Origin: Candidatus Omnitrophota bacterium
GTDB lineage: Bacteria; Omnitrophota; Gorgyraeia; Pluralincolimonadales; Pluralincolimonadaceae
Direction: 5' to 3'
Assembly: GCA_041653595.1 (NCBI GenBank)
Contig: JBAZFB010000010.1
Location: 8,936 to 53,445, forward strand
DNA length: 44,510 bases
The first letter of the stretch is position 1; each line of letters begins with the position of its first letter. The position numbers and the translations under genes were made by a program. Of the stretch, positions 7,491-16,475 are shown in pieces. The notes under the pieces are model-generated. The model ran no database searches, was not told the origin of the DNA, and saw only the letters and a list, made by a program, of their open reading frames with translations.

Positions 7491-8099
7491 TCAGTCCGTA
7501 GTGAACCTTATCTCGTCTATATAGAGGACGCCGTTCTTGTCATCGACGGTCATGTCGTCGAAGGCGATATCCAGTTCCATCATATTGCTTAAGTCCCACA
7601 TCGTCCTGGTCGCCTTAAACTGCTCCAACGGGATAGAGAGCCGCTGCCAGTCATCGGTTACCCCGCTCAGCACGCAGGATGAGCGCTGGCCTCTCGCATT
7701 TTTTAATTGAATGCTGAATTTCGTGGTAAAGCCTTTGGCCGCGTCGCCTTTTATCAGCATGCTCAGGTTCTTATACGGCCTGAGGTCCAGGTTGTTCAAT
7801 TTTATGTAGATACCGTTTAAGGCCGGCCCGTTAGCCGCCACGTCATATGTTACCTTGGCGACATGCGAGTTACTGCCCGTTTTCCCCATGACACCGTAGA
7901 CCTGGATTATCTCGATCGTGGTGCCCTGGCTGTAGTCCAGGGTGTTGGAGGTCCAGGTGCCGATCATCGTCCCTAAATCGCTTATATCGCCCCTTTCAAA
8001 ATTGGCTACCATGAGGTCCTTGGCAAAGGCGGAAGCGCTTAAGACAAGGATCGCCGACAGGAAAAGTAGCGCTGAGCCGATACGAATCATTCTACCCAT
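7491..8099 (-). CDS. Exported beta-sandwich (CBM-like) protein of unknown function
   Basis: A 202-residue protein. The start chosen is ATG 8097-8099 because AGGAGGG lies 7-8 bases upstream; the frame extends further only into the tRNA. A signal peptide is clear (RIGSALLFLSAILVLSASAFA, about residues 5-26, cleavage after AFA). The mature part has FERGDISDLG near the start, alternating beta strands, and ends VLYIDEIRFTTD. This pattern resembles carbohydrate-binding jelly-roll domains of the CBM11/CIA30 type, where the final strand carries the DDI/DEI motif. That assignment is by eye. It lies between tRNA-Glu and glmS, four bases from the latter. A role in the cell envelope is likely, but substrate and function are unknown. 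Confidence 0.8.
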   Translation of the reverse strand: MGRMIRIGSALLFLSAILVLSASAFAKDLMVANFERGDISDLGTMIGTWTSNTLDYSQGTTIEIIQVYGVMGKTGSNSHVAKVTYDVAANGPALNGIYIKLNNLDLRPYKNLSMLIKGDAAKGFTTKFSIQLKNARGQRSSCVLSGVTDDWQRLSIPLEQFKATRTMWDLSNMMELDIAFDDMTVDDKNGVLYIDEIRFTTD

Positions 8100-8124
8100 T
8101 ATGACAGCCCTCCTGTTTGTATTT

Positions 8125-8201
8125 TGGCGTCCCCACGGGGATTTGAACCCCGGTCGCAAGCTTGAAAAGCTCGTGTCCTGACCAGGCTAGACGATGGGGA
8201 C
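8125..8201 (-). tRNA. tRNA-Glu (anticodon UUC)
   Basis: The minus strand reads GTCCCCA...TGGGGAC, a perfect 7-bp acceptor stem. The anticodon stem CGAGC/GCTTG encloses TTTTCAA with anticodon TTC. A T arm CGGGG-TTCAAAT-CCCCG, discriminator G and encoded CCA (8125-8127) follow. It begins 15 bases after the gyrA stop and is read in the same direction, so it may be processed from the gyrA transcript. Confidence 0.97.
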
Positions 8202-8216
8202 GCTGTATTTTGCCGG

Positions 8217-10664
8217 TTACTTGCTCTCCTCCGCGGCTTCCTCTTCTTCGATGACAGAGGCGACCGAGGAGACCCTGTCTTTTGCGTCGAGTTTTATTAT
8301 CCTTACGCCCTGCGCGGCGCGTCCGGTCGACCGGACGTCTTTAACCGGGCAGCGGACTATTACACCCTTCTCCGTTATGATCATTATCTCGTCTTTATCG
8401 GAAACCGTCTTGAGCGCGACGGCTTCTCCGTTCTTTTCGGTGACCCTGATGTTGATGATGCCCTTGCCTCCCCTGCTCTGCGTCCTGTATTCCTTAAGCT
8501 GCGACCTCTTCCCGAACCCTAATGAGGTTATGGTAAGTATGGTCGCTTCCGGGTCGGCTACAGACATCGCGATGACCTCATCTTTCTTGCCGAGGGTTAT
8601 CCCTTTGACGCCCTTGGCTGAGCGGCCCATGTCCCTGACCTGCGATTCCGGGAACCTTATCGCCTTGCCTTCCTTCGTGGCAAGCAGTATCTCCCTTTTG
8701 CCGTCCGTCATCTCGACGCCGATAAGCTCATCGCCCTTTTCCAGGGTCATCCCGATTATGCCGCCTTTGCGCGGATGGCTGTATGCCTCGAGCGTAGTCT
8801 TTTTTATGATGCCCTGTTTCGTCGTCATTACCAGGAAATTGCCTTCTTTAAATTCTTTTACGGGGATGAAGGCGCTCATCTTCTCGCCCTGCTGCATCTC
8901 GAGCAGGTTGATTATCGCCTTGCCCCTCGCCTGGCGCCCGGCCTGCGGCACATCGTAGACCTTAAGCCACAGGACACGGCCCTGGTTGGTGAAGAATAAT
9001 ATGTGCTCGTGCGTGGTCGCGATAAAGAGGTGCTCGACAAAATCCTCCTCTTTTACGTCCGCGCCTGTCACGCCATGGCCGCCGCGGCGTTGTTTCCTGT
9101 ACGCCGAGACCGGCAGGCGTTTGATATAACCGGTATTGCTTACGGTTATCACGACGTCCTCTTCGGCGATAAGGTCTTCAACCTCGAGGTCCTCTACTTC
9201 CCCGACGACATCGGTCATCCTCTCGTCGCCGTATTTTTCTTTTATCTTCAGGACCTCTTCTTTTACTATCTGGTATACTTTCTTCTCGCTCTTTAATATG
9301 GACTCATACAGCTCTATCTTCTTGATGAGCTCGAGGTATTCGGCCTCGAGCTTCTCGCGCTCCAGCGCGGTCAGCCTGCGCAGCTGCATCTCGAGTATCG
9401 CCTGTGCCTGGATGTCGCTGAAATCGAACTTCTTGATGAGTGCTTCTTTCGCCTCGGCCTCGGATTTCGATTTCTTTATGAGCTCTATTATCTTGTCGAG
9501 ATTGGCGAGCGCCTTCTTCAACCCCTCGAGTATGTGCGCCCTCTCCTTGGCCCTGGCCAGGTCAAATTTAGTCCTGCGCGTTACTATCTCTTTCCTGTGC
9601 GCTATGTAACATTCGAGCATCTGCTTGAGGTTCAACACCTTAGGCCTGTTCTCCACAAGCGCCAGCATTATGATGCCGAATGACACCTCGAGCTGGGTGT
9701 GCTTAAAGAGCTGGTTCAATATCACCTGGGCGTTCGCGTCTCGCTTCAGCTCGATGACTACCCTCATCCCGTCTTTATCCGACTCGTCCCGTATATCGGA
9801 GATCCCTTCTACTTTCTTGTCGGTGACAAGCTGGGCGGTCGCCTCTATCATGTTCGCCTTGTTCACCTGATACGGGATCTCGGTAATGACAATGGACTCT
9901 TTCCCGGATTTCTGCTCCTCAATGCCGGCTTTCGCGCGTATCTTTATCAGCCCGCGGCCCGTAGTATAGGCCTGTTTTATCCCCTCACGGCCGCAGATCG
10001 TGCCGCCCGTCGGGAAATCCGGCGCCTTTATTATCTTCATAAGGTCTTTAATGGAAATTTCCGGGTCATCTATTACCGCCGCGATACCCTGCGATACTTC
10101 CGAAAGGTTGTGCGGCGGGATATTAGTGGCCATACCGACCGCGATACCTGATGAGCCGTTTATCAAAAGGTTTGGCAGAGTCGCCGGAAGTACGGTCGGC
10201 TCCTTGAGTGAGGCATCGAAGTTCGGAACGAATTCGACGGTATCTTTTTCGAGATCTGAGAGCATCTCCTCGGTTATAGCCGCCATGCGCGCCTCGGTAT
10301 ATCTCATGGCCGCCGGCGAATCGCCGTCTACCGAGCCGAAGTTCCCCTGCCCCTCGGCCAACGGATATCTCAACGAAAAATCCTGGACCATCCTCACCAG
10401 CGAATCATAGACCGCAACGTCCCCGTGCGGATGGTATTTGCCGAGAACCTCGCCGACGATCCTCGCCGACTTCTTATATGGTTTCGTATGCTCGAGCCCG
10501 AGTTCCTTCATCCCGTAGAGTATCCTGCGATGGACCGGCTTCAGCCCGTCGCGTACGTCGGGCAGGGCGCGGCCTACGATAACGCTCATCGCGTATGAGA
10601 TGTATGAATCCTTCATCTCGTCTTCGATATATACCGGAACTATCTTCTCATTGCGCGCGTACAT
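8217..10664 (-). CDS. gyrA: DNA gyrase subunit A
   Basis: An 815-residue type IIA topoisomerase A subunit that breaks and rejoins DNA to introduce negative supercoils together with GyrB. The catalytic tyrosine is Tyr122 in AAMRYTEARM, the same number as in E. coli. The winged-helix region GKYHPHGDVAVYDSLVRMVQ spans residues 75-94. The GyrA-box QRRGGHG lies near residue 533 and marks it as gyrase rather than topoisomerase IV. Position 83, normally Ser or Ala, is Val. The C-terminal beta-pinwheel follows, with an acidic tail (IEEEEAAEE). It is 23 bases downstream of gyrB. Confidence 0.98.
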   Translation of the reverse strand: MYARNEKIVPVYIEDEMKDSYISYAMSVIVGRALPDVRDGLKPVHRRILYGMKELGLEHTKPYKKSARIVGEVLGKYHPHGDVAVYDSLVRMVQDFSLRYPLAEGQGNFGSVDGDSPAAMRYTEARMAAITEEMLSDLEKDTVEFVPNFDASLKEPTVLPATLPNLLINGSSGIAVGMATNIPPHNLSEVSQGIAAVIDDPEISIKDLMKIIKAPDFPTGGTICGREGIKQAYTTGRGLIKIRAKAGIEEQKSGKESIVITEIPYQVNKANMIEATAQLVTDKKVEGISDIRDESDKDGMRVVIELKRDANAQVILNQLFKHTQLEVSFGIIMLALVENRPKVLNLKQMLECYIAHRKEIVTRRTKFDLARAKERAHILEGLKKALANLDKIIELIKKSKSEAEAKEALIKKFDFSDIQAQAILEMQLRRLTALEREKLEAEYLELIKKIELYESILKSEKKVYQIVKEEVLKIKEKYGDERMTDVVGEVEDLEVEDLIAEEDVVITVSNTGYIKRLPVSAYRKQRRGGHGVTGADVKEEDFVEHLFIATTHEHILFFTNQGRVLWLKVYDVPQAGRQARGKAIINLLEMQQGEKMSAFIPVKEFKEGNFLVMTTKQGIIKKTTLEAYSHPRKGGIIGMTLEKGDELIGVEMTDGKREILLATKEGKAIRFPESQVRDMGRSAKGVKGITLGKKDEVIAMSVADPEATILTITSLGFGKRSQLKEYRTQSRGGKGIINIRVTEKNGEAVALKTVSDKDEIMIITEKGVIVRCPVKDVRSTGRAAQGVRIIKLDAKDRVSSVASVIEEEEAAEESK

Positions 10665-10687
10665 ATTAGAGCTCTGACCCTCCTATC

Positions 10688-13150
10688 TTAAACATCCAGG
10701 AATCTTACTTCCGGTGCGTGTTTCTCTATGAATTCCCTTCTCGGCTCGACAGCGTCGCCCATAAGTATCGTGAACATCTGCTCGGCCTCTACGGCGTCTT
10801 CCATCGTGACTTTCAGGAGCGTCCGCTTTTCCGGGTCCATGGTCGTCTCCCAGAGCTGCTGCGGGTTCATTTCTCCAAGACCTTTATATCTCTGGATGCT
10901 CATGCCTTTCTTGCCGAGGTTCCTTGTGTATTCAAGGACGGCCTTGAGCGAACTAAACTCCAATTCCTCTTCCTCGCCTTCAAGCCTGAAAGGCGCCTTC
11001 TGTTTTTCTTTTGTCTTGCCTTCTTCGGTATGCGGCAGGTAATCCGATGCCGAAAGGCCGAGCTTCTCAAGTTTGGTAAGGCACTTCTCTATCTCCTCCG
11101 CTTCATATATTTCAAGCAGGTCGACGCCCTTGCCGTTCACTGCGCCCTTGCCTTCTTCTTTTATCTCAACATCCTCACCGGCCTCTTCTTCTTCCTTGAC
11201 GAACTTGGCTAGCTCGTCGTCATTATAGGCAAATTGGTCCTGGCCATCCACTTTTACCCTATAAAGTGGCAGTTTTTTGGTCTTTGGATGCCTAGAAATC
11301 AGGTATTTTGCTAAATTCACTCCCTTTTTGCCTAACCCGTCGGTAAGATCCTCAAGCTCGACAAGCGCATCCAGGATCTCCTTCAGTTGGGCATCCGTGA
11401 ACGTATGCTTTTCCTTCATCCTGACCAGCTTAAGCCCTTCCGACCCAAGCTCAAGGAGCATCGAGTTCATCTGGGTCTCTGTCTGTATGTATTCTTCCCT
11501 CTTGCCTCTCTTTATCTTGTAGAGCGGCGGTTGGGCAATATAGATATTCCCCTTCTCGAGGAGCGCTCTCATCTGTTTATAAAAGAAGGTCAACAGCAGG
11601 GTCCTGATATGCGAACCGTCCACATCGGCATCGCACATTATTATCACCTTCGCGTACCTTAGCTTCGATACATCAAATTCCTCCCCTATCCCGCAACCCA
11701 AGGCCGAGATTATCGTCCTGATTTCGTCATTCGCGAGGACCTTGTCCAATCTGGCCTTCTCGACGTTTATGATCTTGCCCTTGAGCGGCAATATCGCCTG
11801 GAACCTGCGGTCCCTTCCTTGTTTCGCCGAACCGCCGGCTGAATCGCCCTCAACGAGATAGACCTCGCAAAGCTCGGCGTCCCTTTCGGAGCAATCGGCT
11901 AGCTTCCCCGGCAAACCTACGCCTTCTAGCGCGCCTTTTCTCCTGGTAAGTTCTTTCGCCTTCCTCGCCGCTTCCCTTGCGCGGCTGGCCAGGAGGCATT
12001 TATCCGCCACCTTATTCGCTATCGAGGGGTTCTCCTCGAAGTAAGAGCTCAGCGATTCGTTAACTATTGAAGCCACCAGGCCCTCGACCTCGGAATTCCC
12101 CAGCTTTGTCTTGGTCTGCCCCTCAAATTGCGGCTCCGGTATCCTTATCGATACGACCGCGGCAAGCCCCTCGCGCACATCGTCGCCGGAGAGGGTTATC
12201 TCCTCGTTCTTGAAAAATCCTTTATTCTTGCAATACTGGTTTATGACCCTTGTCAGCGCCGACTTAAACCCGCTTAAGTGTGACCCGCCCTCGATGGTAT
12301 TTATGTTGTTCGCGAAGGAGAAGAGGTTCTCGCCGTATCCGTCGTTATACTGCAGGGCGACCTCCATCTGTATCCTGTCCTTCTCGCCGCTGAAATAGAT
12401 GACTTTCTTATGGAGCGGGTTTTTGTTCCTGTTCAGGAATTCAACGAAAGATTCTATGCCGCCGGTGAACTTAAATGAGTTCTCCTTGTTAGTCCTCTCG
12501 TCCTTCAGGCTGATCTTCAGGCCTTTATTGAGGAACGCCAGCTCACGCAGCCTGTTCGATAAGGTATCAAAGCTGTACTCAAGCTTCCCGGTGAATATCT
12601 GGTTATCCGGTTTAAAAGTTATGCGCGTGCCGGTCGTCTTAGATTTCCCGACGACGGTCACCTTCGATGCCGTCTTGCCGCGCTCATACCTCTGGTGGTA
12701 AACTTTGCCGTCGCGCCTGACCTCGGCCTCAAGCCACTCGGACAAGGCATTGACAACTGAAACACCCACACCATGCAGGCCACCCGAGACTTTATAGCTC
12801 TTATGGTCGAACTTACCTCCGGCGTGGAGCTTTGTCAGGACGACCTCGAGGGCCGATTTCTTCTCGGTCTCGTGCATATCGACCGGTATGCCGCGCCCGT
12901 CGTCTATGACCGTAACGCTGTTATTTTTATGCACGATGACGTCGATATTCTGGCAATAACCGCCCATCGCCTCGTCGATGGAATTATCCACGACCTCATA
13001 GACGAGGTGGTGGAACCCGCCGACGGACGTATCGCCGATATACATCGCCGGCCTTTTCCTTACGGCTTCCAGCCCCTCCAGGACCTGGATAGTTTTAGCG
13101 TCGTACTTTTCCGATTTCACCGTTTTTTCCGGTTTTTCCGTCTTCGCCAT
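10688..13150 (-). CDS. gyrB: DNA gyrase subunit B with long C-terminal insertion
   Basis: An 820-residue GHKL ATPase subunit of gyrase. The ATP site is seen in EVVDNSIDEAMGG (residues 52-64), DDGRGIPVD (83-91) and SGGLHGVGVSVVNAL (122-136). The TOPRIM motifs are LVEGDSAGGS (432-441) and CDADVDGSH (506-514). About 180 residues rich in Glu and Lys (from about 566 to 745) lie between the TOPRIM domain and the terminal GMSIQRYKGLGEMNPQQLW block. Short bacterial GyrB proteins of about 640 residues lack this insertion; E. coli and several PVC-group GyrBs have one. A charged 15-residue N-terminal tail precedes the usual start. It follows dciA by three bases. Confidence 0.98.
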   Translation of the reverse strand: MAKTEKPEKTVKSEKYDAKTIQVLEGLEAVRKRPAMYIGDTSVGGFHHLVYEVVDNSIDEAMGGYCQNIDVIVHKNNSVTVIDDGRGIPVDMHETEKKSALEVVLTKLHAGGKFDHKSYKVSGGLHGVGVSVVNALSEWLEAEVRRDGKVYHQRYERGKTASKVTVVGKSKTTGTRITFKPDNQIFTGKLEYSFDTLSNRLRELAFLNKGLKISLKDERTNKENSFKFTGGIESFVEFLNRNKNPLHKKVIYFSGEKDRIQMEVALQYNDGYGENLFSFANNINTIEGGSHLSGFKSALTRVINQYCKNKGFFKNEEITLSGDDVREGLAAVVSIRIPEPQFEGQTKTKLGNSEVEGLVASIVNESLSSYFEENPSIANKVADKCLLASRAREAARKAKELTRRKGALEGVGLPGKLADCSERDAELCEVYLVEGDSAGGSAKQGRDRRFQAILPLKGKIINVEKARLDKVLANDEIRTIISALGCGIGEEFDVSKLRYAKVIIMCDADVDGSHIRTLLLTFFYKQMRALLEKGNIYIAQPPLYKIKRGKREEYIQTETQMNSMLLELGSEGLKLVRMKEKHTFTDAQLKEILDALVELEDLTDGLGKKGVNLAKYLISRHPKTKKLPLYRVKVDGQDQFAYNDDELAKFVKEEEEAGEDVEIKEEGKGAVNGKGVDLLEIYEAEEIEKCLTKLEKLGLSASDYLPHTEEGKTKEKQKAPFRLEGEEEELEFSSLKAVLEYTRNLGKKGMSIQRYKGLGEMNPQQLWETTMDPEKRTLLKVTMEDAVEAEQMFTILMGDAVEPRREFIEKHAPEVRFLDV

Positions 13151-13153
13151 ATT

Positions 13154-13453
13154 CTATATCTCCCCTATCCTGAGTTTTATATCTTTGACCGGGCCCTCGC
13201 CCAGCTCGCTCTTTATTTTCGCCAGGATCCCGGCTTTCTCCATGGTCAATCTATGGAGCCAGCTCGACGAATCCACATGTACCACCAATACCTCTTCTTT
13301 GATATCCACCGGTTTCGCGTGTTTTGCCGCGGCGTCGCCCGCCGCTTTCGCCCAGACAGCGCCGATCGCCCCGGCCTGCGAAACCTTCCCGCCGCCCAAG
13401 TTCTTTAAGATGCCATCCAGCACATCTTTGATCGCAACGGGCCGGTTCTTCAT
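13154..13453 (-). CDS. dciA: DciA-type (DUF721) replicative helicase loader
   Basis: A 99-residue protein of the DUF721 family, whose studied members (DciA) load the replicative helicase DnaB in bacteria lacking DnaC or DnaI. The recognisable core is VWAKAAGDAAAKHAKPVDIKE, the central VLVVHVDSSSWLHRL, and a final DIKLRIGEI strand. This is the W...AGxxxAxHxxP...SxxWxxxL pattern of the family. It sits between dnaN and gyrB, with gaps of three bases on each side, in a replication operon, which fits the role. Length is normal for a short DciA. Confidence 0.85.
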   Translation of the reverse strand: MKNRPVAIKDVLDGILKNLGGGKVSQAGAIGAVWAKAAGDAAAKHAKPVDIKEEVLVVHVDSSSWLHRLTMEKAGILAKIKSELGEGPVKDIKLRIGEI

Positions 13454-13456
13454 CTT

Positions 13457-14557
13457 CTATTCGGTGCGCACCGGCAGGATTATGTATATGTAATCTCCGC
13501 CTTCCGCCCTGATCACGCCGCGCCTGTCCTGCCCGGCGAATTCAAAGTCTACTTCTTCCTCGTTTATGGTCTTGAGGGCATCCATAAGGTAATTGGGGTT
13601 GAAGCCGATGGTGAATTCATCCCCGCTATATTCACAATCGACCTCTTCGCGGGACTCGCTGCCGTCCTGCGACGCCTTGGATATTATGACCCTGTTCTTC
13701 AGCAGGTCCAGTTTTATCGATTGCGAATCCGGCGTCGCCAAAAGGCTGGCCCTTTTCACGGCCGCATAAAAATTCTCCCTATTCGCCCTCAATTTATCCT
13801 GCCCCTGCTTCGGGATGACCTGTTCGTAATTAGGGTATTCGCCTTCGATCAGCCTTGTTATAAGTTGTGAATCGTCCAACTCGAAGGCTACCTGGTTTTC
13901 GCTGAATAAGATCTTCACGTCGCCGTCGTCTTTTAAGATCCTCTGCAATTCGGTGACCGCCTTCGACGGGACTATGATCTTTCTCGTGAACCCGGTCGGT
14001 TTCGGCGTCTCTTTCTCCACCATGGCCAGCCTTCTTCCGTCGGTCGCCACGACACGCAATTTCTTTTCGGACAGGACAAACAAAACACCGTTCAGGATAT
14101 ACCTGGTCTCGTCCTTTGATATCGCGAACGCCGTAGAGCTCAGGATCGACTTTAATTGCCTCTGGGGGAGGACCAGTGTGTCCTTGTCTGATAGTTCGGG
14201 CACTTTCGGGAATTCGTCCTTTGGCAGCCCCATCATTTTAAATATCGACTTATCGCATTTTATGGTGACCTGGTTGTTCTTTTTCGCCGAAAGAGTTATA
14301 TCTTTATTGGGAAGTTCTTTCACGATGTCGCTTATTTTTTTAGCCGGTATCGATATCGAGCCCTCTTCCTGTATGTCGACTCCGGCTAGTTTTGAAATTA
14401 CCCCTATCTCGAGGTCCGTGGCTATGAGCCTTACTTTGTCTTTTGACGCTTCGAATAATATATTAGATAAGATGGGCAGCCCGCTTTTTTGTGATACGGC
14501 GTTTTGCACGGTCTGTATCCCTTTTTGCAGTGTCTCCCGCGTCAACTTTACTTCCAT
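13457..14557 (-). CDS. dnaN: DNA polymerase III subunit beta (sliding clamp)
   Basis: A 366-residue sliding clamp, normal length, made of three similar domains. It forms the ring that tethers replicative polymerase to DNA. The N-terminus MEVKLTRETLQKGIQTVQNAVS and the middle segment ILNGVLFVLSEKKLRVVATDGRRLA (about residues 155-180) are diagnostic. So is the C-terminal EFTIGFNPNYLMDALK block. The start is supported by AAGGAGAAGAG directly upstream. It is the first gene of the dnaN-dciA-gyrB-gyrA run, separated from dnaA by the origin candidate. An isolated promoter is not obvious. Confidence 0.98.
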   Translation of the reverse strand: MEVKLTRETLQKGIQTVQNAVSQKSGLPILSNILFEASKDKVRLIATDLEIGVISKLAGVDIQEEGSISIPAKKISDIVKELPNKDITLSAKKNNQVTIKCDKSIFKMMGLPKDEFPKVPELSDKDTLVLPQRQLKSILSSTAFAISKDETRYILNGVLFVLSEKKLRVVATDGRRLAMVEKETPKPTGFTRKIIVPSKAVTELQRILKDDGDVKILFSENQVAFELDDSQLITRLIEGEYPNYEQVIPKQGQDKLRANRENFYAAVKRASLLATPDSQSIKLDLLKNRVIISKASQDGSESREEVDCEYSGDEFTIGFNPNYLMDALKTINEEEVDFEFAGQDRRGVIRAEGGDYIYIILPVRTE

Positions 14558-14568
14558 CTCTTCTCCTT

Positions 14569-14791
14569 ATTTATTAATTAAAAAATAGTAGTAGAAGCAG
14601 TAAGCCTTGTTCGCTTGTGGATAACAACACAACGCTTTATACAGCGGCGCATTAAAGGGTTTTTCTGGCCCTAAAGTTATGCACAGGTTGCGGGCGAAAA
14701 GCATCGTCCCAACAGAAACCCCGGCACATCGCATTAGTTATACACAATCATCCACATGTTATCAACAACAAAACCAGAGCCAACCAACAGG
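14569..14791. other. oriC: Candidate replication origin (oriC) between dnaN and dnaA
   Basis: No gene fits here. The stretch holds a cluster of DnaA-box-like 9-mers: TGTGGATAA (14616-14624, perfect on the minus strand), TTATGCACA (14677-14685), TTATACACA (14738-14746), TCATCCACA (14748-14756) and TTATCAACA (14759-14767). Next to dnaN is a 20-base run of almost pure A/T (14569-14589) that could be the unwinding element. Genes on either side of the dnaA region are transcribed away from it. This is the expected anatomy of a bacterial origin. Confidence 0.82.
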
Positions 14792-16153
14792 TTATTCACC
14801 CCGTATTTGTGTCGCGAGCCTGCCGATCGTCTCCTTTATTTTGGCGTCTTTTTTCATGTCCGAGTCTATGCTTTCGCACGCGTGCAAGATCGTGGTGTGG
14901 TCCCTGCCCCCGCATAATTCCCCTATTTCAGGCAGTGAATGGTCGGTCAGTTTCCTTATCAGGTACATGGAGATCTGTCTGGGGAGGACCATCTGTTTTG
15001 TCCTGCGCCTGCCCTTTATATCCGACACGCGGACGTTAAAGTAACTCGCCACTTCCTCAAATATCGTGTCCGCGAGTATCCGGGACTCCTTCTCTTTTAC
15101 CATGTCCTTCAGGACAGAGCGGGCCAGTTCAAGCGTGATGTTCTGTTTAAGCAGGACTGCGTTCGCGACAACGCGCTTCAACGCGCCTTCAAGTTCGCGG
15201 ATGTTGGACTTTATCTTTTCCCCTATGTAAAAAATCACGTCATCCGGGACCGCGATATTCTCTCTCTTTAACTTTTGCCGCAATATCGCTATCCTCGTCT
15301 CGAAATCGGGTTGGGAGATCGATACGATAAGGCCCCACTCAAACCTCGAGACCAGCCTCTCCTCGAGCCTGTCGATCTCCTTGGGCGGCTTATCGCTCGA
15401 GAGGACTATCTGCTTGTGCGCGTCGTGCAGGGTATTAAAAGTGTGGAAGAACTCTTCCTGCGTCGATTCCTTCCCGGCGATAAAATGGACGTCGTCTATC
15501 AAAAGGACATCCACCGTCCTGTATCTTGCCCTGAACCTGTCCGTCGACCGGTTCTGTATCGATTGTATAAGCTGGTTCGTGAATTGCTCGCTTGTTATGT
15601 AGACCACTTTCATACCCGGGTTTTTCGCCGCGACGCAATGCCCGATGGCGTTCATGAGATGTGTCTTCCCCATTCCGGCCTTCCCGTATATGAACAGCGG
15701 GTTGTAGGCCTTTGCCGGTGATTCGGCTACGGCCATTGCGGCGGCATGCGCCATCTTGTTGCTTGAGCCGATGACGAAATCATCGAAAGTGTACGCCGGG
15801 TTAAGCCCGATATTATTATGGGCCTCCTGTTTTTTGGGTGTATCGGCGGATTTCGGAGCGGAGCTGGCTGCGGCCGGCAGGAAGGTATTAGGCTCTTTGG
15901 CGGAATAACGGAAATCCAGCGCCAGGTTCTCGCCGGCGATATCCTTAAGGGTTGTCCTGATCATGTCTAAGTGATGTTCAAGGAGCCAGTCCTTAAAGAA
16001 ACTGTTCGGGACCTCAAGGACAAGGGAACCTTTCGAGATTTCCAGCCCGCTTGTGGGCTTGAACCACGTCTCAAAAGTCTGAGGGTTTACCTTGGATTTT
16101 ATGAGGTCCTTCGCTTTTTCCCAGACCTCTATAGCACTCTTTATATTTTCCAT
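14792..16153 (-). CDS. dnaA: Chromosomal replication initiator protein DnaA
   Basis: A 453-residue AAA+ initiator that binds 9-bp DnaA boxes and opens the origin. Domain I spans about residues 1-80 (VWEKAKDLIKSKVNPQTFETWF). A low-complexity linker follows to about 118. The ATPase domain has Walker A GKAGMGKT (157-164) and Walker B LLIDDVHF (217-224). Domain IV carries the box-binding signature LCGGRDHTTILHA near residues 415-427. Two DnaA boxes lie just upstream in its promoter region, so autorepression is likely. All four domains are intact. The start follows the strong homology at the N-terminus. Confidence 0.98.
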   Translation of the reverse strand: MENIKSAIEVWEKAKDLIKSKVNPQTFETWFKPTSGLEISKGSLVLEVPNSFFKDWLLEHHLDMIRTTLKDIAGENLALDFRYSAKEPNTFLPAAASSAPKSADTPKKQEAHNNIGLNPAYTFDDFVIGSSNKMAHAAAMAVAESPAKAYNPLFIYGKAGMGKTHLMNAIGHCVAAKNPGMKVVYITSEQFTNQLIQSIQNRSTDRFRARYRTVDVLLIDDVHFIAGKESTQEEFFHTFNTLHDAHKQIVLSSDKPPKEIDRLEERLVSRFEWGLIVSISQPDFETRIAILRQKLKRENIAVPDDVIFYIGEKIKSNIRELEGALKRVVANAVLLKQNITLELARSVLKDMVKEKESRILADTIFEEVASYFNVRVSDIKGRRRTKQMVLPRQISMYLIRKLTDHSLPEIGELCGGRDHTTILHACESIDSDMKKDAKIKETIGRLATQIRGE

Positions 16154-16170
16154 AAAAAAGCCGTAAAAAG

Positions 16171-16190
16171 TTATTCACAATTTATTCACA
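16171..16190. promoter_or_regulatory. Two DnaA boxes upstream of dnaA
   Basis: TTATTCACA occurs at 16171-16179 and again at 16182-16190, each one base from the TTATCCACA consensus. They lie in the dnaA 5' leader between its promoter and its start codon. They may mediate autoregulation, or act as a second part of a bipartite origin with the boxes downstream of dnaA. Confidence 0.75.
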
Positions 16191-16227
16191 GGCCGCAAAT
16201 AAGGCAGGCCGCACCAAACCTTGTTAA

Positions 16228-16256
16228 ATTATAACAAAGATACGGGCCTGTTGCAA
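16228..16256 (-). promoter_or_regulatory. Promoter of dnaA
   Basis: On the minus strand TTGCAA (16251-16256) and a perfect TATAAT (16228-16233) are 17 bases apart. It is divergent from the rpmH promoter, and the two -35 elements are ten bases apart. The leader to dnaA is about 70 nt and contains both DnaA boxes. Confidence 0.75.
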
Positions 16257-16266
16257 GAACTTTTTC

Positions 16267-16294
16267 TTGACTAACTTGCCAATCGTGATATAAT
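16267..16294 (+). promoter_or_regulatory. Promoter of rpmH-rnpA-yidD-yidC
   Basis: TTGACT (16267-16272) and a perfect TATAAT (16289-16294) are separated by 16 bases. AAAAGGAGAG at about 16309-16318 provides the rpmH ribosome binding site. Confidence 0.8.
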
Positions 16295-16322
16295 CGTCCT
16301 TTAACTTTAAAAGGAGAGAACG

Positions 16323-16460
16323 ATGAAGAAGAACATTACCTTAAAATCCAATTTAAAGAGGGTGCGCGCCCACGGGTTCAGGAAGAGAATGTCGACCAAG
16401 GACGGCAGAGCGGTCTTAAGGAGAAGGCGCCAAAAAGGCAGAAAGCGCCTCATACCCTAA
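16323..16460 (+). CDS. rpmH: 50S ribosomal protein bL34
   Basis: A 45-residue basic protein read directly from the sequence: it begins MKKNITLKSNLKRVRAHGF and ends RRRRQKGRKRLIP. The core RxHGFRxRMxTxxGRxVLxxRRxKGRKxL is diagnostic of bL34, a component of the large ribosomal subunit. The N-terminus is slightly unlike the common MKRTYQPS form. A strong ribosome binding site (AAGGAGAG) precedes it. It heads the conserved rpmH-rnpA-yidD-yidC cluster next to dnaA. Confidence 0.96.
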   Translation: MKKNITLKSNLKRVRAHGFRKRMSTKDGRAVLRRRRQKGRKRLIP

Positions 16461-16475
16461 CCCTTCGGATCCCCC

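Noticed and set aside
8100..8159. Upstream extension of the exported protein into the tRNA-Glu gene
   Set aside because: The strong ribosome binding site and the signal peptide both place the start at 8099; the extension is the tRNA sequence read as codons.
16267..16322. A riboswitch or L34 leader structure before rpmH
   Set aside because: The leader is only about 20-25 bases and shows no stable hairpin.
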